DNA of 64,000 nucleotides. Origin: JBNGOQ01 sp050589645 (GTDB lineage Bacteria; Bacteroidota; Bacteroidia; Flavobacteriales; Flavobacteriaceae). The notes beneath the pieces are model-generated. The model saw only the letters and a program-made list of their open reading frames with translations, was not told the origin of the DNA and did no database searches. The stretch is taken from NCBI RefSeq assembly GCF_050589645.1, contig NZ_JBNGOQ010000004.1:310001-374000 (forward strand), written 5' to 3'. Below are positions 6,016 through 14,228 of the stretch, one piece after another; position 1 is the first letter of the stretch, and each line of letters begins with the position of its first letter. The translations under genes were made by a program, and so were the position numbers.

Positions 6016-7233
6016 TTACGAATCCGTACGGGCATACCATTTTTTAGTCAGCAAAACGTAGCTTACCAGTCCTGCACAAATAGCAATCATAGCTATCAAT
6101 GCAAGTTTCAGTGCAAGCATTGGATTTTGGGATAATTCATCATAAAACAATCCTATTAGAAGGGAGAGTATTTTAGTTGGGACAAATGCCAGACTGATAA
6201 GTATGGCCAAATATTTTGGATTCGCATATTGTGTTAGGACCGAGTGAATAATGGGGGCTATATGAATTTCAGCAAGGCTGAGCAATACCAATGAAATTAG
6301 ATAAAGCGCGATATGCTGGTCAGCGGGAACCTCGGGAATAAACAAGAGTATTCCAAAGGAAATAGCACCTAAAAGAAATCCAACCGTCAGCTTTACGAAT
6401 TGGCTGTTATAAAAATAGGACCAGAGAATAATTGCCGCCAGACTAATGGGAACGATGAAAACGGTACTCGTTGAAGCCCAGGAATTTTTAAGGATGTTTA
6501 AGGAGGAAAATTCACTAAATGCTATCTGCAGATCAAAAATTCCTATGCTGGAAACTTCGTAAATGGCCCAGAACAACCCAACAAGGACAAATGCGATTAA
6601 TATCTTTACTACCCGTTCGCCCATCCCTGTATCCTTTTCTAGAATTTGGTTAAGGACCGTTTCTCTTGACAGCAACGGAAAAATGATAGAAAACAGCATT
6701 AGGATTCCGGCTATGCTGAATCCTATAGTCCAGCCAAGTTCATGGCCAAGATAGCCGATGAAGAAGGGGCCGATAAAACCACCGATATTCACGGCCAGAT
6801 AAAGTATAGTGAATCCGGCATCCAAGAGCTTGGTGTTGTTGAGGTAGAGTTTTCCAAAATGAGAAATAATGTTGGGGGTATATAATCCTCCCCCAAGAAC
6901 CACAAGAAAAAGTCCGAGGTACAATCCCGTAACAGAGGGAATACAAAAACTGAAAGCACCTATGGCCTGTAAAACACCGCCTATAATTAACGCTCTCTTA
7001 TTTCCTAAAAGCAAATCGCCCAGTAATGCGCCTATAAGCTGTGAAAAAACAATGGCCCCGGTGAACCACGCATAAACTTTCATAGCCTCAACATCGGACA
7101 TCTGCAAGCTTTCGCTTACCATGTAGAGCACAATCAGCGCACGCAATCCATAAAAAGCGGCCCTTTCAAGCAATCTTGAACAAGCGTATGTGAAGGTATA
7201 CTTGGTATGCTTTTGATGTAGTATTCTTTCCAT
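6016..7233 (-). CDS. POT/MFS-type transporter
   Basis: A 405-residue product with about 12 hydrophobic helices. LLERAAFYGLRALIVLYM near the N-terminus and the loop GDLLLGNKRALIIGG after helix 2 match the proton-dependent oligopeptide transporter (POT/PTR2) branch of the major facilitator superfamily, as does GLYTPNIISHFGKLY further on. The family normally has an ExxER motif in helix 1; here the first glutamate position is arginine (RLLER), so proton coupling or substrate may differ from classical di/tripeptide symporters. At 405 residues it is also shorter than typical POT proteins. It is the first gene outside the toxin array and converges on it. The substrate is unknown. Confidence 0.7.
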   Translation of the reverse strand: MERILHQKHTKYTFTYACSRLLERAAFYGLRALIVLYMVSESLQMSDVEAMKVYAWFTGAIVFSQLIGALLGDLLLGNKRALIIGGVLQAIGAFSFCIPSVTGLYLGLFLVVLGGGLYTPNIISHFGKLYLNNTKLLDAGFTILYLAVNIGGFIGPFFIGYLGHELGWTIGFSIAGILMLFSIIFPLLSRETVLNQILEKDTGMGERVVKILIAFVLVGLFWAIYEVSSIGIFDLQIAFSEFSSLNILKNSWASTSTVFIVPISLAAIILWSYFYNSQFVKLTVGFLLGAISFGILLFIPEVPADQHIALYLISLVLLSLAEIHIAPIIHSVLTQYANPKYLAILISLAFVPTKILSLLIGLFYDELSQNPMLALKLALIAMIAICAGLVSYVLLTKKWYARTDS

Positions 7234-7364
7234 GCAGTTTGGTTCGCAATTTAAGGAATTATGGAAAACAACAACTGCACTGGTTGTTGGTTCTGGGAAG
7301 CAGGATTAAAAGGCGGAAAGGTGTAGTCCATGCCTTCTGATGTGATGGTTTTATGCAAAAAAAG

Positions 7365-7910
7365 TTAATCTTCCTCCACCCGCTTTAAAAACTTCGCCGG
7401 ATTTCCGGCCACTACGGTATTGGATGCAACATCCTTGGTCACCACCGATCCCGCTGCTACAACGGCATTATCCCCTATGGCTACTCCGGGCAAGATCACC
7501 GCATTCCCGCCGATCCACACATTATTCCCAATGGCGATGGGTAGGGCGTAACCACTCTTGTTACGGTCTACCGGCTCCAGGGCATGCCCCGCAGTATAGA
7601 TACCTACATTAGGCCCCAACATGCAATCGTCCCCTATGGTAACCTTGGCGATATCCACAATGACACAATTGTAACCCGCATAAAAGTTCTTCCCCACGGT
7701 TATATTATGGCCCAGATCGCAGTGAAAATTATGCTCAATGTGTATACCGGGCCCAACTTGCCCCAACAATTTCCTGAGGAGGGTTTCCTGTGCGCTAAGA
7801 TCGTGGGCAGGGATAGTATTAAACTGTTGGACCAAGCCTTTGGCCTTGAGGCTCTGTCTGCGCAAGTCCGCATCGTCCCTTTGGTAAATGATCTTTTCCG
7901 GTTTTTTCAT
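7365..7910 (-). CDS. Sugar O-acetyltransferase, maltose acetyltransferase-like
   Basis: A 181-residue product. It has an N-terminal helical segment typical of the Maa/LacA/NodL group, then a left-handed beta-helix of hexapeptide repeats (from about GHNITVGKNFYAGYN through IGNNVWIGGNAVILPGVAIG). The TAGHALEP segment carries the catalytic histidine of the family. The C-terminus (VVAGNPAKFLKRV) is the standard end of this family. The reaction is acetyl-CoA-dependent acetylation of a sugar hydroxyl in the cytoplasm; the real acceptor is not shown. It is followed downstream by about 130 bases without a gene. Confidence 0.85.
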   Translation of the reverse strand: MKKPEKIIYQRDDADLRRQSLKAKGLVQQFNTIPAHDLSAQETLLRKLLGQVGPGIHIEHNFHCDLGHNITVGKNFYAGYNCVIVDIAKVTIGDDCMLGPNVGIYTAGHALEPVDRNKSGYALPIAIGNNVWIGGNAVILPGVAIGDNAVVAAGSVVTKDVASNTVVAGNPAKFLKRVEED

Positions 7911-7941
7911 AAAGTATCCTGTACTGATTTAAATTTGGGTG

Positions 7942-8478
7942 CTATTTCTTCATTTCCTTTTTATAGAGGTCAAAGAGGGAATCATTGATCTGCCCCAGTT
8001 TTTCGATAAGCTTCTTTTCCTGGTCCTTCAGGGTTTCCAATCCTTGTCCCATCTTTCCTTTTTGTTTTTCGGTATCGGACGAGGCCAACTCCTCCAGCAT
8101 GCTTCTTAGCTTATTCTTGTGCTCGTGCGTAAAAATGGCCATGGATGAATTATCAATACGCGCTTGGGTCTTTTCCAAAAAAAGGAGGGATTGGGAATAG
8201 CTGTCTTCCAAACGGACCAATACCTCCTGCAGCTGGGCCTTTTTGACCTTTCGCTTCCGCACCACCCGCTTTTCGATCAGCAAGCGCCCCTCCCGAAGCA
8301 CGCCCACCAATTCCTGGATGTACCGCAATTCCTGCTGCAGCTTACTTTCCATATGGCTTTGTTCCAGGGCGATAAGCCCCTTGTATTTTTCCAACTTTCT
8401 GTTGGTAACGTATACCCATACCAGCGAGATAACGGTAATCCCCAAGGAAACAATGGCTATGATATCTTCGGTTTCCAT
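7942..8478 (-). CDS. Unrecognised membrane-anchored coiled-coil protein
   Basis: A 178-residue product. One transmembrane helix near the N-terminus (IIAIVSLGITVISLVWVYV, about residues 6-24) is followed by a long charged helical region rich in Glu, Lys, Gln and Leu, likely coiled coil to the end. It overlaps the end of the gene upstream by 22 bases, so the two are probably co-translated. No family was recognised and there is no enzymatic motif. It may scaffold or tether the neighbouring unknown proteins at the inner membrane, but nothing proves this. Confidence 0.6.
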   Translation of the reverse strand: METEDIIAIVSLGITVISLVWVYVTNRKLEKYKGLIALEQSHMESKLQQELRYIQELVGVLREGRLLIEKRVVRKRKVKKAQLQEVLVRLEDSYSQSLLFLEKTQARIDNSSMAIFTHEHKNKLRSMLEELASSDTEKQKGKMGQGLETLKDQEKKLIEKLGQINDSLFDLYKKEMKK

Positions 8479-8903
8479 AATATATCGTATAAATCGTGTT
8501 CTTGTTCAAATCGTGTTTTGCACCATTTTAAAAAGCCTGCATCCTGTCTGAAGACATAGCTCTTTTCCGGCTGGTTCAAGTACTCCAGCAAATAAATCAG
8601 GTCAGCGTGCAATTTCTTGATCTGCTCCATGGCCCGGACGAAGTCATGCATTTTCAGTTGCAGGGTGAGTCCGTTGTGAAAGGCCAGGATGTTGGGGTTA
8701 AACATTGCAATGGCCCGTTTGATGTTGGCGATCATAAGCCGATCTACATCCCTTTTCGGCAGGGCATCATCTGCGGTCAAGGCCAAGAGGTAATACAGAT
8801 CCACCTTATGGCCGTTGCTTCTCAACTGTTCAACCTTTTCCATTTTTTTTTCGTACTCCGGTCCCTTATTGTACGACCCAAAAAGTACTATACGGTCTTC
8901 CAT
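8457..8903 (-). CDS. Unrecognised cytoplasmic protein
   Basis: A 148-residue product with no signal or membrane segment. It opens with a beta-strand-like VLFGSY and is followed by helical stretches (EKKMEKVEQLRSNGHKV, ADLIYLLEYL). It overlaps the coiled-coil membrane gene downstream by 22 bases and follows another unknown gene by 25 bases. The three genes form a tight minus-strand operon (9435 to 7942). I do not recognise it. Confidence 0.55.
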   Translation of the reverse strand: MEDRIVLFGSYNKGPEYEKKMEKVEQLRSNGHKVDLYYLLALTADDALPKRDVDRLMIANIKRAIAMFNPNILAFHNGLTLQLKMHDFVRAMEQIKKLHADLIYLLEYLNQPEKSYVFRQDAGFLKWCKTRFEQEHDLYDILWKPKIS

Positions 8904-8928
8904 ACCTACTGTTTAGCATTAGCAATAC

Positions 8929-9435
8929 CTATTTCCCTCGGTAGTTCGGTTTTTTTTTCCAGCTGTCCCATTCCTCCCTTGGGCGATCCAGAAAGGTAAA
9001 TTTTATTCCAAATTCCCTGAGTAGGGTAATCAAATGTGCCGCGCCCCTATTACCGCATAGGAACAACACCTCATCCGCCTTTTGACAAATACTGGAATAA
9101 CCTATCAAAGGTTGGTCCAGGATAATGGTTCCGGGGGCCATACTGTCCGTGCTCCCCGCCATGATACTGCGCTTAAATGCATAGAACGATTGGCTTTGGT
9201 GTGCATACCCCGATCGGTCACCCCTGGAGAGGCCATGTGGCGGAATACCCTGGACCGTTGCCAATTTTTTGACGTAGCGGTAATGGTCCCAAAAGGAATA
9301 GTATTCGGCATCGAACAGCGCACCTTCATCATTTCTATAGGTAGAAATGGAGGCCTTGATCATCCATTGGAACAAGGCCCTAAGGTCCTCACGGGATAGG
9401 GTGTCCAACTGCTGTTTTTCCTGTTCGCTGAGCAT
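8929..9435 (-). CDS. Unrecognised cytoplasmic protein, first gene of a three-gene operon
   Basis: A 168-residue product. The N-terminus is helical (SEQEKQQLDTLSREDLRALF). The C-terminal half has alternating strands and helices (ADEVLFLCGNRGAAHLITLL, IKFTFLDRPREEW), suggesting an alpha/beta fold. There is no signal peptide. The two genes downstream are equally unrecognised. About 140 bases separate it from the upstream SYLF gene; I see no clear terminator there. Confidence 0.55.
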   Translation of the reverse strand: MLSEQEKQQLDTLSREDLRALFQWMIKASISTYRNDEGALFDAEYYSFWDHYRYVKKLATVQGIPPHGLSRGDRSGYAHQSQSFYAFKRSIMAGSTDSMAPGTIILDQPLIGYSSICQKADEVLFLCGNRGAAHLITLLREFGIKFTFLDRPREEWDSWKKKPNYRGK

Positions 9436-9576
9436 AATCGTTTGCTTGGGCCCTTGGGCTACCTAAAGATAACGATAATTGCCCGTAGCTACGGAATGTA
9501 CAATGAAGAAGCTATGGCAGCGACAGATTTTGGTCTGGAAAACCAAAAAAATAAAGATGTAAGGGCCAGAACTGTT

Positions 9577-10107
9577 CTAGAACGGGCGGTAGCTGAATTT
9601 TTGTCCGCCTACCGAGGCGTCGGCCATAAGGCCCGCCTTGGGCAGCGCAAAAACGGCCACCCCGTCCTTGTACTTGGCATTCACCGCAATACCCGATTTT
9701 ACCGCAACGGCAGAGGCTTCCGCGGCAAAGGCGAACTTACCTTCCTTAAAACGTTCCAGGTCCACCGCGGTCTCAAAAAAGATGACCTCTATAATGGCCT
9801 GGCCACCGGCCTGCAGGCCTACGTTCAGTTTTTTGAGTCCGGCCATGCCGATTAGGTTTCCACCTTCATAGACGGCCCCGTTTCCAGAGGCGCCCCCAAT
9901 GATAAAACCGCCCTTTCCCACATTGGGAAAAATAACATAGCCGGCCGAGTTATTGAAAAAACGCTTGAGTCCCGCGTCCGATTTTACCAGGTCCCGTTTT
10001 GCCTTTTTGGCATCGTTGATTACTTTGTTTTCCTTCTTGGTCTGTGCGCTGGTGGCGACGGCAAGGAACATAATGCCAACCAGGGTCAATGCTTTTATCA
10101 CTTTCAT
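9577..10107 (-). CDS. SYLF/YSC84-domain lipid-binding protein, exported
   Basis: A 176-residue product from the ATG at 10107, which begins a clean signal peptide (MKVIKALTLVGIMFLAVATS); an ATG 18 bases upstream would add a polar leader. The mature protein matches the SYLF domain: KRFFNNSAGYVIFPNVGKGG, GGASGNGAVYEGG, and VDLERFKEGKFAFAAEASAVAV. In eukaryotes SYLF domains bind phosphoinositides; bacterial members are secreted and poorly characterised. It is monocistronic on the minus strand. Confidence 0.85.
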   Translation of the reverse strand: MKVIKALTLVGIMFLAVATSAQTKKENKVINDAKKAKRDLVKSDAGLKRFFNNSAGYVIFPNVGKGGFIIGGASGNGAVYEGGNLIGMAGLKKLNVGLQAGGQAIIEVIFFETAVDLERFKEGKFAFAAEASAVAVKSGIAVNAKYKDGVAVFALPKAGLMADASVGGQKFSYRPF

Positions 10108-10213
10108 ATCTGTTGTTTGTTTCAAATGTTAAAGATAATCACTTGAGGGCCTATGAAGCGTGTTCCCGATGATAAAAAAGTGTTAATGCCATATGCTTGT
10201 GGTATTTGGGCAT

Positions 10214-10245
10214 TAAAAAACCCCCTATCCGTGTGGAAAGGGGGC
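10214..10245 (-). terminator. Rho-independent terminator of the DinB-family gene
   Basis: On the minus strand CCCCCT...AGGGGG forms a six-pair stem with a 12-base loop, followed by six T. It lies 22 bases after the stop of the DinB-family gene. Confidence 0.8.
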
Positions 10246-10266
10246 AGTTTCATAAACGGGAAGGGA

Positions 10267-10878
10267 CTATTCCGAAGGCCATTGCGGGCTCTCCATAATT
10301 TCTTCCATTTGTTTTACATGGCGCTCCGTATGTCCGGACATGAACAACATGATCTGATAGGCATCTATGGTGCCAAAGGGCAATTGCCCGTAATGGTTGC
10401 GCAGATCGTCTTGGGTATCTTTCATGTAGGCAATATGTTCCTTGCGTTTGGAAACAAAGGCCTCCAGGGTTTCTGCATGGGAACCGAATTTTCCGGTGGG
10501 CTCAAAAGGTTCCGAGGTCTTCACCTTGTTGGTACGGTCGGTAATAAGGCCCAACAATTGTTCATCGGACATTTTTACTTCGGCCCGTTTGGCCGGATCT
10601 GCTGGGGTCTGTAAGGACCCATGGAACATTTGATCAAAGGTATTTTCGGAAATGGCCAGGTGCTCCACGCACTCGGCTATGGACCAGGAGGCCTCCGATG
10701 CCTTGTAGTTGAGCTGGGCTTCGCTCAGCCCTTCCACCACACTTAAAAGATGGTCATGCGTCTTGGTCATTTCCTTTACGGCAAATTTCCGTTCCGCATC
10801 GGTAAGGCCGGTTTCCATAACTCCAAAACCAAGGAAGGCCAACAAGACGATGGGTAAGATAACTTTTTTCATTTTCAA
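10267..10878 (-). CDS. Exported DinB-family protein
   Basis: A 203-residue product. The signal-like N-terminus (MKKVILPIVLLAFLGFGVM) is followed by a four-helix DinB-type domain: ERKFAVKEMTKTHDHLLSVVEG, SWSIAECVEHLAISE and SGHTERHVKQMEEIM supply histidines at the positions used for metal binding in the DinB/YfiT superfamily. The family includes thiol transferases, but the reaction here is not deducible. The export signal is notable for a superfamily that is mostly cytoplasmic. Confidence 0.8.
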   Translation of the reverse strand: MKMKKVILPIVLLAFLGFGVMETGLTDAERKFAVKEMTKTHDHLLSVVEGLSEAQLNYKASEASWSIAECVEHLAISENTFDQMFHGSLQTPADPAKRAEVKMSDEQLLGLITDRTNKVKTSEPFEPTGKFGSHAETLEAFVSKRKEHIAYMKDTQDDLRNHYGQLPFGTIDAYQIMLFMSGHTERHVKQMEEIMESPQWPSE

Positions 10879-10986
10879 TAAGATTTTTGGTTGCTATTAC
10901 TTTCAATGGTATGCTTTTATACCAAGGACGAACAAGTTAGAGGAATTTGGACACTTTTTGGAATTTTTTTTCGGAAAGCGGGGCCA

Positions 10987-11628
10987 CTACCTAAAATACG
11001 CAGCCGGATTTTTGGCCATCGCCTCAATTTTCTGGAAGTACTGCCCTACATGACGGCCATCGGCTACCGCGTGGTGTACCTGCACGGAGAGCGGCATCAG
11101 CAGCTTGCCGCCGGACTCATAAAACTTGCCCCAGACCATACGGGGAACGCTGTCCGAGGGTTGATAATGCATGGCATGTTCAAAACCGGTGAAACTTACC
11201 CAGGGAATGGTGGACAGGAACAGAAAATCGTCCCGTCCCTCCTCATCCTCCAAGGAAGGCTCGGTCCGCATTTTTTTGCTGATGGCGTCCGCACTTTTAA
11301 TGAACTTCCCGGCCTCTTCCTCATAAGGTACGGTACAAAAACTGAAGACATCGGCCACTTCGGTATATACTGTAAAGGAGGGTTGCACCGTTTCGTGTTC
11401 GTATACCTTCCCTTCCCGGATGCGCCATCGGAATTCCGGAATTTCGTTGGCGGCCCTGGCCACCAGATACACGATACTGGGATTGGTAGGAAGGCTTCTT
11501 TGCTTTAGGAAAGCAGGAAGCCCCGTAATATCTACCTGGGTGGTAATGTTAAAGTGTGGGCGCGCCATACTATTGAAGAACTCAAAATGCTTTTGACGAT
11601 GGCTGCTGTTAAAAATAATTTCTTTCAT
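10987..11628 (-). CDS. Chloramphenicol acetyltransferase-like O-acetyltransferase
   Basis: A 213-residue product, the usual CAT length. The catalytic signature HHAVADG is at residues 185-191; the second histidine is the expected general base. SFTVYTEVADVFSFCTV and the N-terminal RPHFNITTQVDI segment also fit type A CATs. It would transfer acetyl from acetyl-CoA to chloramphenicol or another hydroxyl acceptor in the cytoplasm. Chromosomal homologues without known resistance are common in Bacteroidota, so a resistance phenotype should not be assumed. There is no mobile element nearby. Confidence 0.8.
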   Translation of the reverse strand: MKEIIFNSSHRQKHFEFFNSMARPHFNITTQVDITGLPAFLKQRSLPTNPSIVYLVARAANEIPEFRWRIREGKVYEHETVQPSFTVYTEVADVFSFCTVPYEEEAGKFIKSADAISKKMRTEPSLEDEEGRDDFLFLSTIPWVSFTGFEHAMHYQPSDSVPRMVWGKFYESGGKLLMPLSVQVHHAVADGRHVGQYFQKIEAMAKNPAAYFR

Positions 11629-11747
11629 TGTTCTTGGAACCGCATAATTTGGGCACCTAAAGATATTCCAAATTTATTTTCCGCAAGGTGTCGGGGAACC
11701 CGAAAAGGAAGAATTTATGGCCGGGTCAGGCGATGGCCCCGGTACAG

Positions 11748-12149
11748 CTAGGCCACTTCGGTCCGCACATGATCCAGGTCTTTGGGCGTAAGGGGTTTTA
11801 GGACATAATTGCGCACCATTTTATAATCCTTTACCCTATTGAGCTCACGGGGATCCACGGAGGAACTGATGATATAAACGGTGATATGGGCCATATCCTC
11901 TTGCAGCAATTGCCCCAGATCGTCCAAAAAATCCCAGCCATCCATAATGGGCATGTTGAGGTCCAGGAAGATTACACCCGGGAGCTCGGCACCTTGCTCT
12001 TTTAGTTCCTTAAACCCCTCCAGGGCGTCCAGGCCATTGGTATAGACCAGGATATGCTCGCAGAAATCCACTTCGTTCATCATACGCTTGGTACCGTAGA
12101 TAAAAATAGGGTCGTCGTCAATGACACAAGCGGTCTTTATTTTTTTCAT
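11748..12149 (-). CDS. Stand-alone response regulator receiver
   Basis: A 133-residue product consisting of one receiver domain and no output domain. Acidic pocket D11-D13, phosphoacceptor D63 (in FLDLNMP), the serine switch residue in YIISSS, and the lysine in VLKPL are all present. Its ATG overlaps the stop of the upstream histidine kinase by four bases (ATGA type), so the two are translationally coupled and very probably form one pathway. Without an output domain it may act through protein contact or as a phosphate relay. Confidence 0.9.
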   Translation of the reverse strand: MKKIKTACVIDDDPIFIYGTKRMMNEVDFCEHILVYTNGLDALEGFKELKEQGAELPGVIFLDLNMPIMDGWDFLDDLGQLLQEDMAHITVYIISSSVDPRELNRVKDYKMVRNYVLKPLTPKDLDHVRTEVA

Positions 12150-13978
12150 GGGGCGGTAAGTATTTGCGCTTTTTCAAAATACAAGGTAAAGGTAGTGCCC
12201 TGGTTGACTGTGCTGGCCACCTCAATTTTTCCGTTCATCGCCTCCACCTGGTTTTTGGTAATAAACAAACCAATGCCCCGGGCATCCTTATGCCGATGAA
12301 AGGTCTTGTACATGCCAAAGAGTTTTTTTCCATACTTCTCCAGATCAATGCCAAGACCATTGTCGGTAAAAGTCACCACTACCTGATCGCTCTTTTCCCT
12401 GGCCTCTATTTTAATGATCGGTGCTCTTTCCGGAGCGCTGTATTTAATGCTGTTGGTAAAGAGGTTGAGCAGTACGCTGTCCAGATAGGCCGGAATGGCA
12501 TTAATGGTGATATCCTTATGGACTTTGATCGTTCGTTTGACACCCTTCTCTTTGATGAGCACGCTTAAGTTTTTCTCCACCTGCTTGATCGAGTCGTAAA
12601 GCATGACACATTTTAATTTTTCCTGGGCGCTGGTCTTTACCTGTACCACCTCGTTTAGGTGCGATACGGTTTCATTGAGACTTTCAGAGGCATCCCCCAA
12701 CAGCTTTACCAGACTGGCCTTTTCCGTGGCCCTGCGTTCTTTGGAAAGAAACCCGCTGAGCATGGAAAGGTTGCTGGAATGTGAGCGAAGGTTATGGGAA
12801 ACGATATGGGCAAAGTTCAAAAGACTTTCGTTTTGTGCACTGGTGATTTCGACCAGGTTCTTTAGTTTTTTCTCTGCGTTCTTCTCTGCCGTAATGTCCC
12901 AGTTGACGCCAATCATGCGCAAGGGGTTACCATGGGCATCTCGTCTTACCGTAGACTCGGCTTTGATGAACCTTACTTCCTGGTTGGGCCAGATAACCCT
13001 AAATTCGGATTTAAACTCCTTTTCCCCGGCAAGTGCCCTTTCTACCTCTTTTTGACAGCGTTCCTTGTCGTCCGGATGTACACTGGCTTCCCAGGCTTCT
13101 ACCTCACCGCTAAAATCCGCTTTACGGATGCCGTAGATCTTGTACATAAAATCGTCCCAGATAAGCTTGTTCTGGGTTACGTCATAATCCCAGATCCCGA
13201 TATCCGCGGCTTGGGTGGCTATGGCCAAGCGTTCGGAAACCTTTTGGTATTCCAAGGCGGTTTTCTTTTTTTCATCAATATCCTGCAAGGTACCGAACAA
13301 ACGTACACATCGGTTGTCTACCATTTCGGCTTCCCCTTTGGCCCGTACCCATAATTCCTTGCCCTTGCCCGTTACAATTTGGAGTTCAGTATCCCAGGGT
13401 TTCCCGGACCGAAGCGCTTCACCTACCAGTTCGCTGATCGCGTCCCGATGCTCCCCGGCCCTGTAAAAGTTGATGCCTTCTTCCAAACTGGGGACATAGT
13501 CCGGGGACACTTCATGGATTTCCTTGGTAATTGCCGTCCAGGATAATTGGTTACTGATCAGGTCAAATTCCCAACCCCCTATTCGGGCCACGTTCAGGGC
13601 CTTTGACAGCAGTTCCTCCTTTCGTTTGTCCTCTGTAATATCCTCAACAATGGTAATCAATCCGCCAATGGCGCCATCGCCATTTTTCCAGGAGTTTATT
13701 TTCCACCGAAGCCATTGTACACTTCCGTTGGGGTGTACAAACTTTTGTCCTTTGCTCACACTTGCTCCGCCCTTTAGGCAATGCTGATGAATTTCCCTTA
13801 GTTCGTTGGGGGTAGCGGGGAGGACTTCATAATAGGTTTTGCCTATGATATCGGTGTCCGTAATACCAAATTCTTTAAGCCATATCCGGGAATGACTAAT
13901 AAAACGCATTCCGGTATCCAAAATGGAAACGGCCATAGGGGAATCCTTGATCAAAAAATTAACGGTGAGGGTCTGCAA
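12146..13978 (-). CDS. Multi-PAS sensor histidine kinase
   Basis: A 610-residue product with three PAS/PAC units: about residues 5-120 (SILDTGMRFISHS), 125-245 (NVARIGGWEFDLISN) and 250-375 (QAADIGIWDYDVTQN). Then come a HisKA-type helix with phosphoacceptor H395 in IVSHNLRSH and an ATPase domain with N box (LLNLFTNSIKYS), G1 (FTDNGLGID) and G2 (ARGIGLFITKN). There are no membrane segments, so it senses cytoplasmic cues. Only TTG is available as a start upstream of the first PAS domain; an internal ATG at 13936 would cut into it. The cognate receiver follows with a four-base overlap. Confidence 0.88.
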   Translation of the reverse strand: MQTLTVNFLIKDSPMAVSILDTGMRFISHSRIWLKEFGITDTDIIGKTYYEVLPATPNELREIHQHCLKGGASVSKGQKFVHPNGSVQWLRWKINSWKNGDGAIGGLITIVEDITEDKRKEELLSKALNVARIGGWEFDLISNQLSWTAITKEIHEVSPDYVPSLEEGINFYRAGEHRDAISELVGEALRSGKPWDTELQIVTGKGKELWVRAKGEAEMVDNRCVRLFGTLQDIDEKKKTALEYQKVSERLAIATQAADIGIWDYDVTQNKLIWDDFMYKIYGIRKADFSGEVEAWEASVHPDDKERCQKEVERALAGEKEFKSEFRVIWPNQEVRFIKAESTVRRDAHGNPLRMIGVNWDITAEKNAEKKLKNLVEITSAQNESLLNFAHIVSHNLRSHSSNLSMLSGFLSKERRATEKASLVKLLGDASESLNETVSHLNEVVQVKTSAQEKLKCVMLYDSIKQVEKNLSVLIKEKGVKRTIKVHKDITINAIPAYLDSVLLNLFTNSIKYSAPERAPIIKIEAREKSDQVVVTFTDNGLGIDLEKYGKKLFGMYKTFHRHKDARGIGLFITKNQVEAMNGKIEVASTVNQGTTFTLYFEKAQILTAP

Positions 13979-14228
13979 TGGGTGTAGGGTTTTAAGGTTT
14001 CGGTCGGTTTCATTCCTTAACGTAGGAAATTACGCTATTATTGTAATGTAAGGCCTACTTTCCCCAAAATTTGGCGGGATGGGAACCCCTGGTCACCTGG
14101 ATAGAAAAACTTTATCATTTAATAATATTTTAATATGGCCTGTCTATTCCGAGGGTGTTAAATTTTGTATTTTTAGGGATGCTAATCTATCCGTTTTTAA
14201 CTAAGACAACGGCCTAAATAAATTTATC

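Noticed and set aside
9568..9615. GGGCGGTAGCTG and GCCTACCGAGG near the SYLF gene end as another copy of the array repeat
   Set aside because: The match is a few bases only, lies in SYLF coding sequence, and lacks the hairpin, the promoter box and a palindromic core.
10987..11628. Acquired chloramphenicol resistance gene on a mobile element
   Set aside because: No transposase, integrase or flanking repeats are nearby and the composition matches the neighbours, so a resident CAT-like enzyme is more likely.
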